Shown here: piece after piece, positions 24,289 through 33,363 of the stretch | Layout: each line of letters begins with the position of its first letter | Numbering within the stretch: the stretch's first letter is position 1 | DNA from: Pleurocapsa sp. PCC 7327 | GTDB lineage: Bacteria > Cyanobacteriota > Cyanobacteriia > Cyanobacteriales > Microcystaceae | Assembly: GCF_000317025.1 (NCBI RefSeq) | Contig: NC_019689.1 | Coordinates: forward strand, 372,001 to 436,000 | DNA: 64,000 nt | Direction of reading: 5' to 3' | Translations under genes and position numbers: made by a program | Notes under the pieces: generated by a model | Databases searched by the model: none | What the model was told of the DNA's origin: nothing | The model's input: only the letters and a program-made list of their open reading frames with translations

Positions 24289-25968
24289 TTAGAGCGATCG
24301 CAATTTAGCAATTCTCCAACTCAAGAAAATTACGGGAATAATCCCCACTAGAACGATTGCTAACGCAGGCGCAGAAGCTTCCACCAGTCTCTCGTCGGAG
24401 GCATACTGATAAACGCGCACTGCTAGGGTATCGAAGTTAAACGGACGAATCACCAAAGTCGCGGATAATTCCTTCATCACATCCACAAATACCAAGATCG
24501 CTGCCGTTAACATTCCTCCCGACATCAAGGGAACGTGAATTTTAACGAGCGTGCTAGTGGCATCGTAACCCAAACTGCGAGCGGCATCGTCTAAAGATGG
24601 CTTAATTTTATTGAGGCTAGACTCGACTGCGCCCAGGGCAACCGCTAAAAAACGCACTAGATAAGCATATATCAGAGCAACAATGGTTCCGCTCAACAGT
24701 AAACCCGTAGAGATCCCAAACAGAGAACGCATCCAGCTATCGAGAGCATTATCAAAGTGTCCCATAGGAATGAGTACGCCAACGGCAATAACAGAACCTG
24801 GTATGGCGTATCCCATCGAGGCGATTCGGATCGCCATGCGCATTCCCAAATTGGGTTGCAAGCGCTCTCCGTAAACCATTAACAGAGAAAATACCATTCC
24901 TATAGCAGCACTGAGAATTGCCAAAATAAAACTGTGGGTAGCAAGCTCAAAAAAACTATCGTTGAGAGTTTCCTCGGCATTGCTGACAGTCATATTTAGT
25001 AAGTGGATTCCTGGAATGAGAAAGCCTAAAGCGCAGGGGAGAAAACAAGCTACCCAAGCTAAGAATCCTCGCCCTAAACCCAGTTGGTACTTGGGCAATC
25101 GATGTTGATGGCTAATAGTTTGGTAATAACGGGCTTGACGGCGCGACCATTTTTCTAGCAGAATTAACGCGAGAATAAAGAGCATCAAACAAGCCGCCAA
25201 CTGAGCTGCCGCTATCCGTTCCCCCATGCCAAACCAGGTGCTGTAAATGCCCGTAGTAAAGGTATTCACGCCAAAATACTGGACGGTTCCAAAGTCGTTG
25301 AGGGTTTCCATCTCTGCCAGTGCCAGCCCTGCGACAATTGCGGGTCGAGCTAAAGGCAATGCAATAGTGAAAAAACTACTCCAGGGATTGCAACCGAGAG
25401 AGCGACTGGCTTCCAAGGTACAAATCGACTGCTCTAGAAAGGCAACCCGCGCCAGTAAATAGACGTAGGGATACAATACTAGGATTAACATGGCGATCGC
25501 GCCCCACAGGGTACGAATGCTAGGAAACCAATAATCTCCCGCGCTACTCCAACCAACAAGCATTCTCAGCCACGTTTGCACGGGACCGTAAAATTCCAGC
25601 ATATCGGTATAAGTATAGGCGAGCAGATAGGCTGGAGCCGCCAGAGGTAACAGTAATACCCATTCAAACAGCCGACTTCCCCAAAAGCGGCACATGGTAA
25701 CTAACCACGCCGTCCCCACGCCAATGACCACAACCCCGATGCCAACGCCAATCATCAGCCAAAGCGAGTTGAGGATGTAGTCGCCTAAAACCGTAGAGGC
25801 TAACTGCTGCCAGATTTGCCCGAAGGGATAAAAAACGCTGCCCAGCACGAAGAGAACGGGCGTGGCAATGAGAGCTGCGATCGCGATTACCAATACCGTC
25901 CAGCCATTAAAGTATAGGCGGTTGAAGAGTCGGCGGTCTTTCAATTTGGCTGAGTTAGTTTCTGTCAT
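24289..25968 (-). CDS. futB: Iron(III) ABC transporter permease, FutB type
   Basis: The 559-residue permease is a fused two-module (2 x 6 TM) protein with two EAA loops: EASRSLGCNPWSSFFTIALPLARPAI in the first half and DDAARSLGYDATSTLVKIHVPL in the second. This layout is that of ferric-iron permeases (FutB/SfuB). It would work with a periplasmic iron-binding protein (FutA) and an ATPase (FutC), neither of which is here, consistent with the scattered fut genes of other cyanobacteria. Thiamine permease is a less likely alternative. No Fur box was identified in the 84-bp upstream gap. Confidence 0.88.
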   Translation of the reverse strand: MTETNSAKLKDRRLFNRLYFNGWTVLVIAIAALIATPVLFVLGSVFYPFGQIWQQLASTVLGDYILNSLWLMIGVGIGVVVIGVGTAWLVTMCRFWGSRLFEWVLLLPLAAPAYLLAYTYTDMLEFYGPVQTWLRMLVGWSSAGDYWFPSIRTLWGAIAMLILVLYPYVYLLARVAFLEQSICTLEASRSLGCNPWSSFFTIALPLARPAIVAGLALAEMETLNDFGTVQYFGVNTFTTGIYSTWFGMGERIAAAQLAACLMLFILALILLEKWSRRQARYYQTISHQHRLPKYQLGLGRGFLAWVACFLPCALGFLIPGIHLLNMTVSNAEETLNDSFFELATHSFILAILSAAIGMVFSLLMVYGERLQPNLGMRMAIRIASMGYAIPGSVIAVGVLIPMGHFDNALDSWMRSLFGISTGLLLSGTIVALIYAYLVRFLAVALGAVESSLNKIKPSLDDAARSLGYDATSTLVKIHVPLMSGGMLTAAILVFVDVMKELSATLVIRPFNFDTLAVRVYQYASDERLVEASAPALAIVLVGIIPVIFLSWRIAKLRSL

Positions 25969-26052
25969 TTGTCTACGAGCGGGCGATGAGGAAATCTAGT
26001 ACCTATTTAGTTTAGGACTTACAAACAACTCATAAAATTAGATATCTTATTT

Positions 26053-27147
26053 TTATTTTTTGTAATAACTTTCTATGAGAGCTTCGATCGCGCCGACTAA
26101 CCGTTCGTTTATCCAATTTTGGTAAAGATAAGCCGCGATCGCGCATCCTCCCGCACCGACTCCTTCTTTAACATAGCCGCGTTCGTATGCCTGTAACTGC
26201 GGATAGGAAGAATTGGCAAAGCTCAATTGAGTCGCTAGGAGAGGAGCATTAGCGATCGCAACTGCCAAACCCACTGTATCTCCCGTCGGATCTTCTGCCA
26301 CCCAGCGAGTCGTCCCGACGACGATTTGTTCGAGATTAACAGGTTTGTCTAAATGTTGGATAATTGCCTGCATTAGAGCATAAACCGCCAGCATTTGCGT
26401 TCCTCCTGCTAGCATGACTCCTACTTGACGACTAGCTGCGATCGCCATTCCTGCAACCACAATTTGCATGGGATCGCCGACAGCAGCAACTAAAGTAAAA
26501 GGATCGATCCTACTAGAGCATCCTGCTTTCTCCAATCCTTCTCGCACAACCGACCATTTTTGAGCGTGGTTGCACTGGGGGTGACTGCTATTGACTTTAC
26601 CTGCTGCTTCGATTCCCAATCCCGTTAAAATCGCTAAAGCCGTTGTCGTTCCTCCTACCACGCATTCGCCGAGAATGAGATAACTGTCAAGTACCTCTGT
26701 TGCTAGTTTCTCTCCCCATTTCATCCCTTGAGCAAACAAATGTCGGACAGTTTCCAATGGTAATGCTTTGCCGGAAGTGAGGCAGTTAGCAGGAATTCCG
26801 CCTAGATCGATGAAGGGAACGGCTGGTGGATAGGGTAAACCAGCATTAAATAAATAAACGGGAATATTCAGGGTTTCTACGACAGCACGAGAAATGAAGA
26901 CGGGAGACGCGCCAACCGTTAGAGGCGGTAAAGGATATTTGGGAGGAAATTGAGAACCGTTAATTAAAAATTCTGCATCTGCGATCGCGGTATGCTTGCG
27001 ATCGTTTGGCGTTGCTCCTGCCGCAGAAATCCCCGATATCAGTCCCGTTGCCGTAAATCCCAACATGCAAGCAAAGACTGGACGACATTTCTGATATTTC
27101 TCTATCCATTTCTGTCCGCGTTCTATTTCTGTATAAATTTGAATCAT
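26053..27147 (-). CDS. CobT-like nicotinate mononucleotide phosphoribosyltransferase family (TIGR00303)
   Basis: The 364-residue protein has FLINGSQFPP, the NAGLPYPPAVPFIDLGGIPA segment, a glycine-rich GECVVGGTTTALAIL, VVAGMAIAASRQVGVMLAGGTQM, and GAGGCAIAAYLY near the end. This corresponds to the cyanobacterial/archaeal branch related to CobT, which activates the lower-ligand base of cobamides. The catalytic glutamate of classical CobT is not obvious. Its ATG overlaps the panE stop (ATGA), so translation is coupled. The first 45 residues (basic then hydrophobic) look like an added N-terminal extension. Confidence 0.8.
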   Translation of the reverse strand: MIQIYTEIERGQKWIEKYQKCRPVFACMLGFTATGLISGISAAGATPNDRKHTAIADAEFLINGSQFPPKYPLPPLTVGASPVFISRAVVETLNIPVYLFNAGLPYPPAVPFIDLGGIPANCLTSGKALPLETVRHLFAQGMKWGEKLATEVLDSYLILGECVVGGTTTALAILTGLGIEAAGKVNSSHPQCNHAQKWSVVREGLEKAGCSSRIDPFTLVAAVGDPMQIVVAGMAIAASRQVGVMLAGGTQMLAVYALMQAIIQHLDKPVNLEQIVVGTTRWVAEDPTGDTVGLAVAIANAPLLATQLSFANSSYPQLQAYERGYVKEGVGAGGCAIAAYLYQNWINERLVGAIEALIESYYKK

Positions 27148-28124
27148 TCAATTCTTAACGTCTTCTCCAACAATTTGACGCTAGCGTAGATAGCATCGAT
27201 GTATGGGGTAGGAGTTTGGGTGAGTCGCCCCAGTTCGGCGACAGCTCCAACGATCGCGTCTGCTTCTGTGGGACGATGTGCTTCAATATCCTGCAACATC
27301 GAGGTTTTATGCGCTCCTACTCGTTCGGCTCCCGCGATGCGCTTTTCTAGAGAAATGCCGAAGTCTACGCCCAGTTTTGCCGCGATCGCTTGCGCTTCTA
27401 ACATCATATTTCGTGCCAGTTCGCGAGTGAGAGGATACTGGCAAATTTGCGCCAATGTGGCGCGAGTGAGAGCGCTGATAGGATTAAACGCCAAATTTCC
27501 CCATAATTTCACCCACAGTTCGTTGCGGATTTGGTTGCGAATGCGAGATATGAGTCCGGCACTATTGAAAAGTTGCGAGAGTTTTTGAATGCGCTCGGTT
27601 TTAGCGCCATCTAGTTCGCCCAAGGAAAAGCGATCGCCCTTGATGTGACGTATGATACCGGGAGCAACGATTTCTGCCGCCGGATACACGACGCAACCGA
27701 TAACGCGATCGACGGGAATATTGGCTTCCACGATGCCATCGCGATCGACGGCTTGAATGCGGTAGTCGGCGTAGGGACTGTCTAACTTGCGGAAGTACCA
27801 CCAAGGAATGCCGTTTTGAGCTGTTACGACCATCGTTTCCTCTTTGTACAAAGCGGGTAGCGACGGAGCCACAGAGGGAACGCTTTGGGCTTTCAGTGCC
27901 ACGATAACGACATCTTGTACGCCTGCCGCCTTCAAGTCCTGGGTGGCAACGACATCTTGCACCCAATCTTCCCTGCCGTCTGCCAACCTCAAGCACAGAC
28001 CTTTTTCCTGAATTACTTGCAGATGTGCGCCTCTAGCGATTAACGTGACTTGAGCGCCTACTTGAGCTAATTTTGCTCCCATATAGCCGCCGATCGCACC
28101 CGCACCGACAATACAAACTTTCAT
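27144..28124 (-). CDS. panE: 2-dehydropantoate 2-reductase (ketopantoate reductase)
   Basis: The 326-residue NADPH enzyme reduces ketopantoate to pantoate in coenzyme A synthesis. It opens with the Rossmann motif CIVGAGAIGGYMGAKLA, has VIVALKAQSV, and the C-terminal ApbA_C domain with ELWVKLWGNLAFNPISALTRAT (catalytic Lys region) and KTSMLQDIEAHRPTEADAI (conserved Ser/Asp in substrate binding). Length is normal. Its stop overlaps the start of the CobT-like gene by four bases, giving a two-gene unit. Confidence 0.92.
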   Translation of the reverse strand: MKVCIVGAGAIGGYMGAKLAQVGAQVTLIARGAHLQVIQEKGLCLRLADGREDWVQDVVATQDLKAAGVQDVVIVALKAQSVPSVAPSLPALYKEETMVVTAQNGIPWWYFRKLDSPYADYRIQAVDRDGIVEANIPVDRVIGCVVYPAAEIVAPGIIRHIKGDRFSLGELDGAKTERIQKLSQLFNSAGLISRIRNQIRNELWVKLWGNLAFNPISALTRATLAQICQYPLTRELARNMMLEAQAIAAKLGVDFGISLEKRIAGAERVGAHKTSMLQDIEAHRPTEADAIVGAVAELGRLTQTPTPYIDAIYASVKLLEKTLRIE

Positions 28125-28207
28125 TGGATGAAAGGATTTTAGATTTTGGATTGAAGTTTAACAGTTACCAAAAATCAACGACCAATAACTAATAACTAGC
28201 GATTTGC

Positions 28208-29746
28208 TTAGTCTATCAAGTTTAACAGTTTTGCCATGTTTAATCGCTGCAATTTACCCGTTGCGCCTCTGGGCAGTTCGTCTAGGATATGAAACTGACG
28301 CGGTACTTTAAATTCTGCCAATAGCGCCGAGCAATGTGCTCTTAATTCTTGCTCGCTTACGGATTTATCTTTTAGAACTAGGGCAGCATGGATATCTTCA
28401 CCTAACATTTTATGGGGAACGGCAAACGCGATCGCTTCGGCAACGGCCCGATGGCGCAACAATACATCGTCCACCTCCAGCGGAGAAATCTTCTCGCCGC
28501 CTCGATTAATTAGTTCCTTCAATCGTCCCGTCAGGCGCAGGTAGCCATCTTCATCGAGCATCCCTTGGTCGCCAGTGCGGAACCAACCATTCGTAAATGC
28601 TTTTGCATTAGCTTCCGGGTTATTTTCATATCCATCGACTACGTTGGCACCTTTGACGACAACTTCGCCTAACTGTCCTTTTTCGAGCAGGTTTCCGGCT
28701 TCGTCCATAATGCCAACGTCTACGCCGAAGCCATAGCCAACCGTTCCCGGTTTCCGTACCTTGGGCGGCAGGGGATTGGTTGTCATTAAGTGAGCCGCTT
28801 CCGTCATGCTATAGGATTCCAGTACGGGAGAATTCATGGTTGCTTCCATTTGTTCGATGATGACTGGCGGCAGAGGGGCGCTACTAGAACGAATGAAGCG
28901 GAAGGAATGGGATTTAACGATTTCTTGGTTGCGGGATGCGCGAGCCAGGATTGCTTGATGCATCGTCGGTGCAGCCGAATACCAAGTCGGTTTGTAGGCG
29001 GCTACCAGCTTCCAGAATTCTAGGGCATTGAACCCGTTGGGACAAACTAGCGTTCCTCCCGATGCAAAGGTAGATAGCATCGCTCCTACCAGTCCGTGGA
29101 TGTGGAACAGTGGCATCAAGCAGAGGGTGGTATCGACTGGCGACAATTGGTATGCCTCGATAATATTTCCAGCAGAAGCCGTAAGATTGCGATGGCGAAT
29201 CGGCACGCGTTTGGGACGGCTAGTCGTACCGCTCGTGTGGAGAATCATGGCAATATCGTCCGTTTCTGCAAGTTCTTGAGGACGGGGAGGGCGATCTGCT
29301 CCTCCGATTTTCTCAAACGTTAGCGTCCCATTGGCATTGGAAGTTGCCCGGAGGATGGTCATATTGGGCGTTGCAGCTGCTAGGGCTGCTTCAATGCCTT
29401 CGTCTAGAACGATTAAAGCCGCTGCATTGGTGTCTTCAAAGTAGAATGAGAATTCTTCTTGCTTGTACTTGGGGTTGAGGGGAGCTGCTGTCGCACAGGT
29501 TACTATTGCGAGGTAGATAATTACCATTTCGGGGCTGTTGGGAATGGCGATGGAGACGCGATCCGCAAAGTGCTCCCGTAGGGAATCGCCCCGTCCGATC
29601 CCAAAACCGTTCAGCTTGGCAGCTAGTTCGATAACGTTCTGTCGCAGTTGCTTGTAAGTTAAGGTTGGTTTATCGGGAGCAACGAGGGCTGGACGGTTAT
29701 CTTCTCCAGCTAATAAATCTAGTACTGTACCTTTGTTCTTTGTCAT
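28208..29746 (-). CDS. AMP-dependent acyl/oxalyl-CoA synthetase (AAE3-like)
   Basis: The ligase of about 512 residues belongs to the adenylate-forming family. The P-loop is ILHTSGTTSRPKRVP, the A5 block is LESYSMTEAAHL, the hinge region is WFRTGDQGMLDEDGYLRLTGR, and the catalytic lysine is in PRGATGKLQRL. The Pro-Lys-Arg variant of the P-loop and overall similarity suggest the plant AAE3/yeast Pcs60 oxalyl-CoA synthetase subgroup. ATG 29746 is chosen, with AAGGAC before it; a start nine codons upstream is encoded by a short repeat. An eight-residue insertion (SLREHFAD) near the N-terminus is described under findings. Confidence 0.85.
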   Translation of the reverse strand: MTKNKGTVLDLLAGEDNRPALVAPDKPTLTYKQLRQNVIELAAKLNGFGIGRGDSLREHFADRVSIAIPNSPEMVIIYLAIVTCATAAPLNPKYKQEEFSFYFEDTNAAALIVLDEGIEAALAAATPNMTILRATSNANGTLTFEKIGGADRPPRPQELAETDDIAMILHTSGTTSRPKRVPIRHRNLTASAGNIIEAYQLSPVDTTLCLMPLFHIHGLVGAMLSTFASGGTLVCPNGFNALEFWKLVAAYKPTWYSAAPTMHQAILARASRNQEIVKSHSFRFIRSSSAPLPPVIIEQMEATMNSPVLESYSMTEAAHLMTTNPLPPKVRKPGTVGYGFGVDVGIMDEAGNLLEKGQLGEVVVKGANVVDGYENNPEANAKAFTNGWFRTGDQGMLDEDGYLRLTGRLKELINRGGEKISPLEVDDVLLRHRAVAEAIAFAVPHKMLGEDIHAALVLKDKSVSEQELRAHCSALLAEFKVPRQFHILDELPRGATGKLQRLNMAKLLNLID

Positions 29747-29798
29747 TTGTCCTTTGTTTTCGGAGTTCATCAACTTGGTATCACATTAAATTTTGGAT

Positions 29799-29826
29799 AA
29801 AAAATGAGCGCTAGGATATAGCGCTC
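29799..29826 (-). terminator. Rho-independent terminator of dnaK
   Basis: On the minus strand GAGCGCTA and TAGCGCTC form an 8-bp perfect stem around a 5-base loop, followed by ATTTTTT. It lies 75 bp after the dnaK stop. Confidence 0.88.
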
Positions 29827-29852
29827 GTGAATCTTGCTTAGAAGTATTTAGG

Positions 29853-29898
29853 AAGTCAGAGGAGGCTCCGTCGTTGCACGGCGGAGTATGTCTGACTT
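29853..29898. repeat. Nested hairpin after dnaK, CTCCGCCG copy 2
   Basis: The outer arms AAGTCAGA and TCTGACTT pair perfectly. Inside, CTCCGTCG (29866-29873) and CGGCGGAG (29879-29886) form a second stem. The inner stem matches the hairpin at 16032-16052. It may protect the dnaK mRNA 3' end or be an inserted repeat. Confidence 0.6.
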
Positions 29899-29900
29899 GG

Positions 29901-31817
29901 TTACTTAGTTTCTGAGAATTCAGCATCGATGACATCATCGCCGCCAGTCGAAGACCCCGTACCGGCGCCGCTAGTTCCGTCGGTGCTGTAGCCGCCGCTC
30001 GTTGCGCCGCCACCAGCTTGTTGATAGACGCTCGTACCGATGCTATAGAGGGTTTGTTGCAACTCAGGCATCAGAGTCTTGATCTTATCGTCATTGTCCT
30101 GAGCGATCGCCTCTTTGAGTTCTGCGATCAGCCCTTCTGCTTTGCTCTTATCGGCAGCAGCAACTTTGTCGCCGAGTTCTTTAAGTTGCTTGTCGGCTTG
30201 GTAGACCAAGGAATCGGCTTGGTTCTTGCGATCGATTCTCTCGCGACGCTCTCTGTCAGCTGCCGCATTCGCTTCGGCTTCCTTGACCATGCGATCGACT
30301 TCATCGCTAGGCAGGGTAGAAGCGCCCGTAATACTGATAGACTGTTCCTTGCCCGTGCCTTTATCCTTAGCAGTAACGTTGAGGATCCCGTTAGCGTCGA
30401 TATCAAAGGTCACTTCGATTTGGGGTACGCCGCGAGGAGCGGGAGGAATTCCATCGAGGCGGAAGGTTCCCAAGCTCTTGTTATCTTTTGCCAATTGGCG
30501 CTCGCCCTGGAGAACGTGGATTTCCACGTTGGTTTGACCGTCAACGGCAGTCGAGAAGACTTCTGACTTCTTGGTAGGAATAGTTGTATTGCGGGGAATA
30601 ATCGGAGTCATTACGCCGCCCAAAGTTTCCACGCCGAGAGACAGAGGAGTAACGTCTAACAGCAGGATATCTTTAACTTCACCTTTGAGAACGCCACCTT
30701 GAATCGCCGCACCAACGGCAACTACTTCGTCTGGGTTAACGCCTTGGTTTGGTTCTTTGCCCAGAAGTTTTTTAACCAATTCTTGAACGGCAGGAATGCG
30801 GGTAGAGCCTCCTACCAGGACGACTTCGTCGATCGCGTCTCTAACGATTTTGGCGTCGCGCAGCGCATTTTCTACGGGAATGCGGCAGCGATCGATGAGA
30901 TCGGCGCATAGTTCTTCAAATTTCGCCCTAGTTAGGGTCATATCTAAGTGCTTGGGACCTTCTTGGGTTGCAGTGATAAAGGGCAGGTTGATTTCCGTCT
31001 GAGTAACGCTAGAAAGTTCGATTTTTGCCTTTTCTGCCGCTTCGGTCAGGCGTTGTAGCGCTTGCTTGTCTTGACGCAGGTCGATGCCTTCAACTTTCTT
31101 AAATTCTTCTGCTAAATAATCAACGATTTTCTTGTCGAAGTCGTCGCCACCCAGGTGAGTATCGCCAGAAGTTGCTAGTACTTCAAAAACACCGTCGCCC
31201 ACTTCCAGAATCGAAACATCGAACGTACCGCCGCCCAAGTCAAAAACAATGATCGTTTCGTTGCTCTTCTTGTCTAGACCATAAGCAAGCGATGCCGCCG
31301 TTGGCTCGTTAATAATCCGCAACACTTCCAAACCCGCGATTTTTCCAGCATCTTTGGTCGCTTGACGCTGGGAGTCGTTAAAGTACGCAGGCACGGTAAT
31401 GACTGCCTGAGTGACGGGTTCGCCGAGATATTTGCTGGCATCTTCTACCAACTTGCGCAGCACTTGGGCAGAAATTTCTTCGGGGGCAAATTGTTTGCCT
31501 AGCGCCGGACAGTCTAGCTTAACGTTACCAGTACTATCTCTCAAGACTTTATAAGAAACTTCTGTAGCTTCATTAGTGATCTCGTCATATTTCCGTCCGA
31601 TGAAGCGCTTGACGGAGTAAAAAGTATTTTGCGGATTCATTACCGCCTGACGCTTAGCAATTTGCCCCACCAAGCGATCGCCATTTTTGGCGTAAGCGAC
31701 CACAGAGGGCGTTGTCCTAAATCCTTCGGCGTTGGCAATGACGGTTGGTTTTCCCCCTTCCATTACTGCGATACAAGAGTTTGTTGTTCCTAAGTCAATT
31801 CCAACAACTTTTCCCAT
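29901..31817 (-). CDS. dnaK: Hsp70 chaperone DnaK
   Basis: The 638-residue chaperone has the ATPase motifs [10 protein letters not shown] (phosphate 1), [15 protein letters not shown] (phosphate 2) and [13 protein letters not shown] (adenosine), the linker region [13 protein letters not shown], a peptide-binding domain, and a helical lid ending in the glycine-rich tail DGTSGAGTG and DVIDAEFSE. The DVIDAEF end is typical of DnaK. Cyanobacteria have several dnaK paralogues; the full-length form with a glycine-rich tail most resembles the essential DnaK2 type, but that is inference. No grpE or dnaJ is adjacent and no CIRCE element was seen upstream. Confidence 0.97.
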   Translation of the reverse strand: MGKVVGIDLGTTNSCIAVMEGGKPTVIANAEGFRTTPSVVAYAKNGDRLVGQIAKRQAVMNPQNTFYSVKRFIGRKYDEITNEATEVSYKVLRDSTGNVKLDCPALGKQFAPEEISAQVLRKLVEDASKYLGEPVTQAVITVPAYFNDSQRQATKDAGKIAGLEVLRIINEPTAASLAYGLDKKSNETIIVFDLGGGTFDVSILEVGDGVFEVLATSGDTHLGGDDFDKKIVDYLAEEFKKVEGIDLRQDKQALQRLTEAAEKAKIELSSVTQTEINLPFITATQEGPKHLDMTLTRAKFEELCADLIDRCRIPVENALRDAKIVRDAIDEVVLVGGSTRIPAVQELVKKLLGKEPNQGVNPDEVVAVGAAIQGGVLKGEVKDILLLDVTPLSLGVETLGGVMTPIIPRNTTIPTKKSEVFSTAVDGQTNVEIHVLQGERQLAKDNKSLGTFRLDGIPPAPRGVPQIEVTFDIDANGILNVTAKDKGTGKEQSISITGASTLPSDEVDRMVKEAEANAAADRERRERIDRKNQADSLVYQADKQLKELGDKVAAADKSKAEGLIAELKEAIAQDNDDKIKTLMPELQQTLYSIGTSVYQQAGGGATSGGYSTDGTSGAGTGSSTGGDDVIDAEFSETK

Positions 31818-32021
31818 GAGAGTGCTGCTCCGGTATAACTACTATAAGGACTACTAGAGGCTGAACTATATGCAGACCGATTTCTATATTTTTTATGGCG
31901 CAGTCACTTTAGTTCAGTTGCTCATCTTCATTTAATTTCTATGGTGCCGGAGCCAGTATATTTACGGTAGTGTAGTTTCCCGAACCTATTTGGACGGGTG
32001 TTGGCAAGGAAGGAGTAAAGA

Positions 32022-32375
32022 TTATTCTGATTTGTGTCTGGTGTTTTTGACGCAAGTGACTAAAATTGCAGTAAGTTCCTGAGCTTCGCCCATAAGAGAA
32101 TTCAATTTTTCTGCTAAAACCATCCCAGATTCAATCAAAAGCTCTAACCAATAAACGGTTTCTTCCAGTTCTTGTAGTCCTACTTCAATTTTGCTAATGT
32201 AATCTGCATCAGAACGACTTCGGTAAGCTTCTCGATAATGTGCTCCTACAGAAGTTCCAGAACGCAAAATTTGCTTTCCGATCGCTTGCGCTTCAGTTGA
32301 TTTGGGCAAAGCCGAATAAAGCTTAATAATTCGTAAAGCAAACTGTTTTGTCCTTTTTCTCAAATCTTGTCTCAA
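32022..32375 (-). CDS. Four-helix-bundle protein (S23/IVS family)
   Basis: The 117-residue all-helical protein contains the family blocks FALRIIKLYSALPKS, GKQILRSGTSVGAHYREA, ADYISKIEVGLQELEETVYWLELL and ELTAILVTCVKN. This is the avd/S23-type four-helix bundle, found free-standing in many cyanobacteria, in rRNA intervening sequences, and with diversity-generating retroelements as Avd. No reverse transcriptase, variable repeat or rRNA is in the window, so it is a stand-alone copy. The leader carries tandem CCTCCGCCCTC-like repeats. Confidence 0.88.
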   Translation of the reverse strand: MRQDLRKRTKQFALRIIKLYSALPKSTEAQAIGKQILRSGTSVGAHYREAYRSRSDADYISKIEVGLQELEETVYWLELLIESGMVLAEKLNSLMGEAQELTAILVTCVKNTRHKSE

Positions 32376-32418
32376 CTTTTCTCCTCCGTCCTCCGCCCTC
32401 CGCCCTCATCCCTTCCCT

Positions 32419-32775
32419 TTACGATCGCCAACTGCCAGCGCTACCTTTGAAGGGTCCTACAATATCGCTTGTAATCCAACCGCCGTAAAAATCTCCTGGT
32501 TGTGGCGTTACTTGTTCTCCATCAACGTAACAAGCATCCATGGGACTGGGATAGAAGGCAACATAGCCTTTCAGAGACGCAAAAGCAGGCGTAGGATTGG
32601 GATAATACCAAGCAGCATTAACTGCCTGTTTGTCGCCAACAACAACTTTAAGGATTGTATGTCTCGTTACTATCTCCATCGATAATTTTAAAGGTAAGCT
32701 ATTAGTAATGCGGCTTAGTAGCGATCGCATATGAAATGATTTTTCACCTCCGTTCGGTAGGGGACAGTTTGTCAA
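32419..32775 (-). pseudogene. DUF427 protein, N-terminally truncated
   Basis: The C-terminal two-thirds matches DUF427 strongly: VVVGDKQAVNAAWYYPNPTPAF, LKGYVAFYP, MDACYVDGEQVTPQPGDFYGGWI and DIVGPFKGSAGSW. The usual N-terminal half (with the TRRA-RVLETSHPP and WCEWKG blocks) is missing. It is replaced by about 35 residues without family similarity, including a second Met at MEIVTRH. Full members have about 160 residues and this has 118 at most. Loss by deletion is the simplest reading. It may be an inactive remnant or a shortened but expressed version. Confidence 0.7.
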
Positions 32776-32796
32776 CAGCCCCTACTCCTGTATTCT

Positions 32797-33363
32797 CTAT
32801 TCTTGGGTGACTTGCATCAATCTTTCTTTGTCTTGTCTGCGCTTTTTGGCATAAAGCTGAATCGAGGCCGCCATTGCTATTACTAGCGCAACTATCAGCC
32901 AGGTAGTAGCATCCAAAGGAAGGTTGTTTTTGAAGACAGCAAGTAGGACAATAATTACTAACAAAACGGTAGGGGCTTCATTGAGGGCGCGAAACTGTTG
33001 CCCCGTCCACTTGCATTCATCCTTTTCTAGCTGCTTCATAATCCGCTTGCAGTAGTGATGATAAACGAGTAGAAGCCCAACAAAAGCTAGCTTGATATGT
33101 AGCCAACCCGATTTTAAAACCTCTGGCTCTGTCCAAATAAGTCCGAGCGCCATTGCTACCGTTACCAACATACCAGGCGTGGTAATAATATTGTAGAGGC
33201 GCTTCTCCATGATTTGATACTGATTTTTAAGAATGGTGCGGGCAGGTTCTGGCATCTCCGATGCTTCTGCATGATAGACGAACAAACGCACTAGATAGAA
33301 TAACCCCGCAAACCAAACGACAACGCCAATCAAATGAAACGCTTTGAACCAGTAATAACTCAT
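32797..33363 (-). CDS. hemJ: Protoporphyrinogen IX oxidase HemJ
   Basis: The 188-residue integral membrane protein has about four or five helices and matches HemJ, the protoporphyrinogen oxidase used by most cyanobacteria for heme and chlorophyll synthesis. Family marks are the N-terminal WFKAFHLIGVVVWFAGLFYL with the essential histidine, YHAEA, the MEKRLYNIITTPGM block, WLHIKLAFV and YHHYCKR. The fit is clear and the length is as expected. It is close to the truncated DUF427 gene, but no functional link is evident. Confidence 0.92.
   Translation of the reverse strand: MSYYWFKAFHLIGVVVWFAGLFYLVRLFVYHAEASEMPEPARTILKNQYQIMEKRLYNIITTPGMLVTVAMALGLIWTEPEVLKSGWLHIKLAFVGLLLVYHHYCKRIMKQLEKDECKWTGQQFRALNEAPTVLLVIIVLLAVFKNNLPLDATTWLIVALVIAMAASIQLYAKKRRQDKERLMQVTQE

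Noticed and set aside
31818-32021. CIRCE element upstream of dnaK
   Set aside because: No TTAGCACTC-N9-GAGTGCTAA pair is seen. The stem at 35189-35207 resembles part of it but has the wrong spacing and place.
32022-32375. Diversity-generating retroelement (Avd-like four-helix protein)
   Set aside because: No reverse transcriptase, template repeat or variable repeat in the window. The protein is a stand-alone S23-type member.
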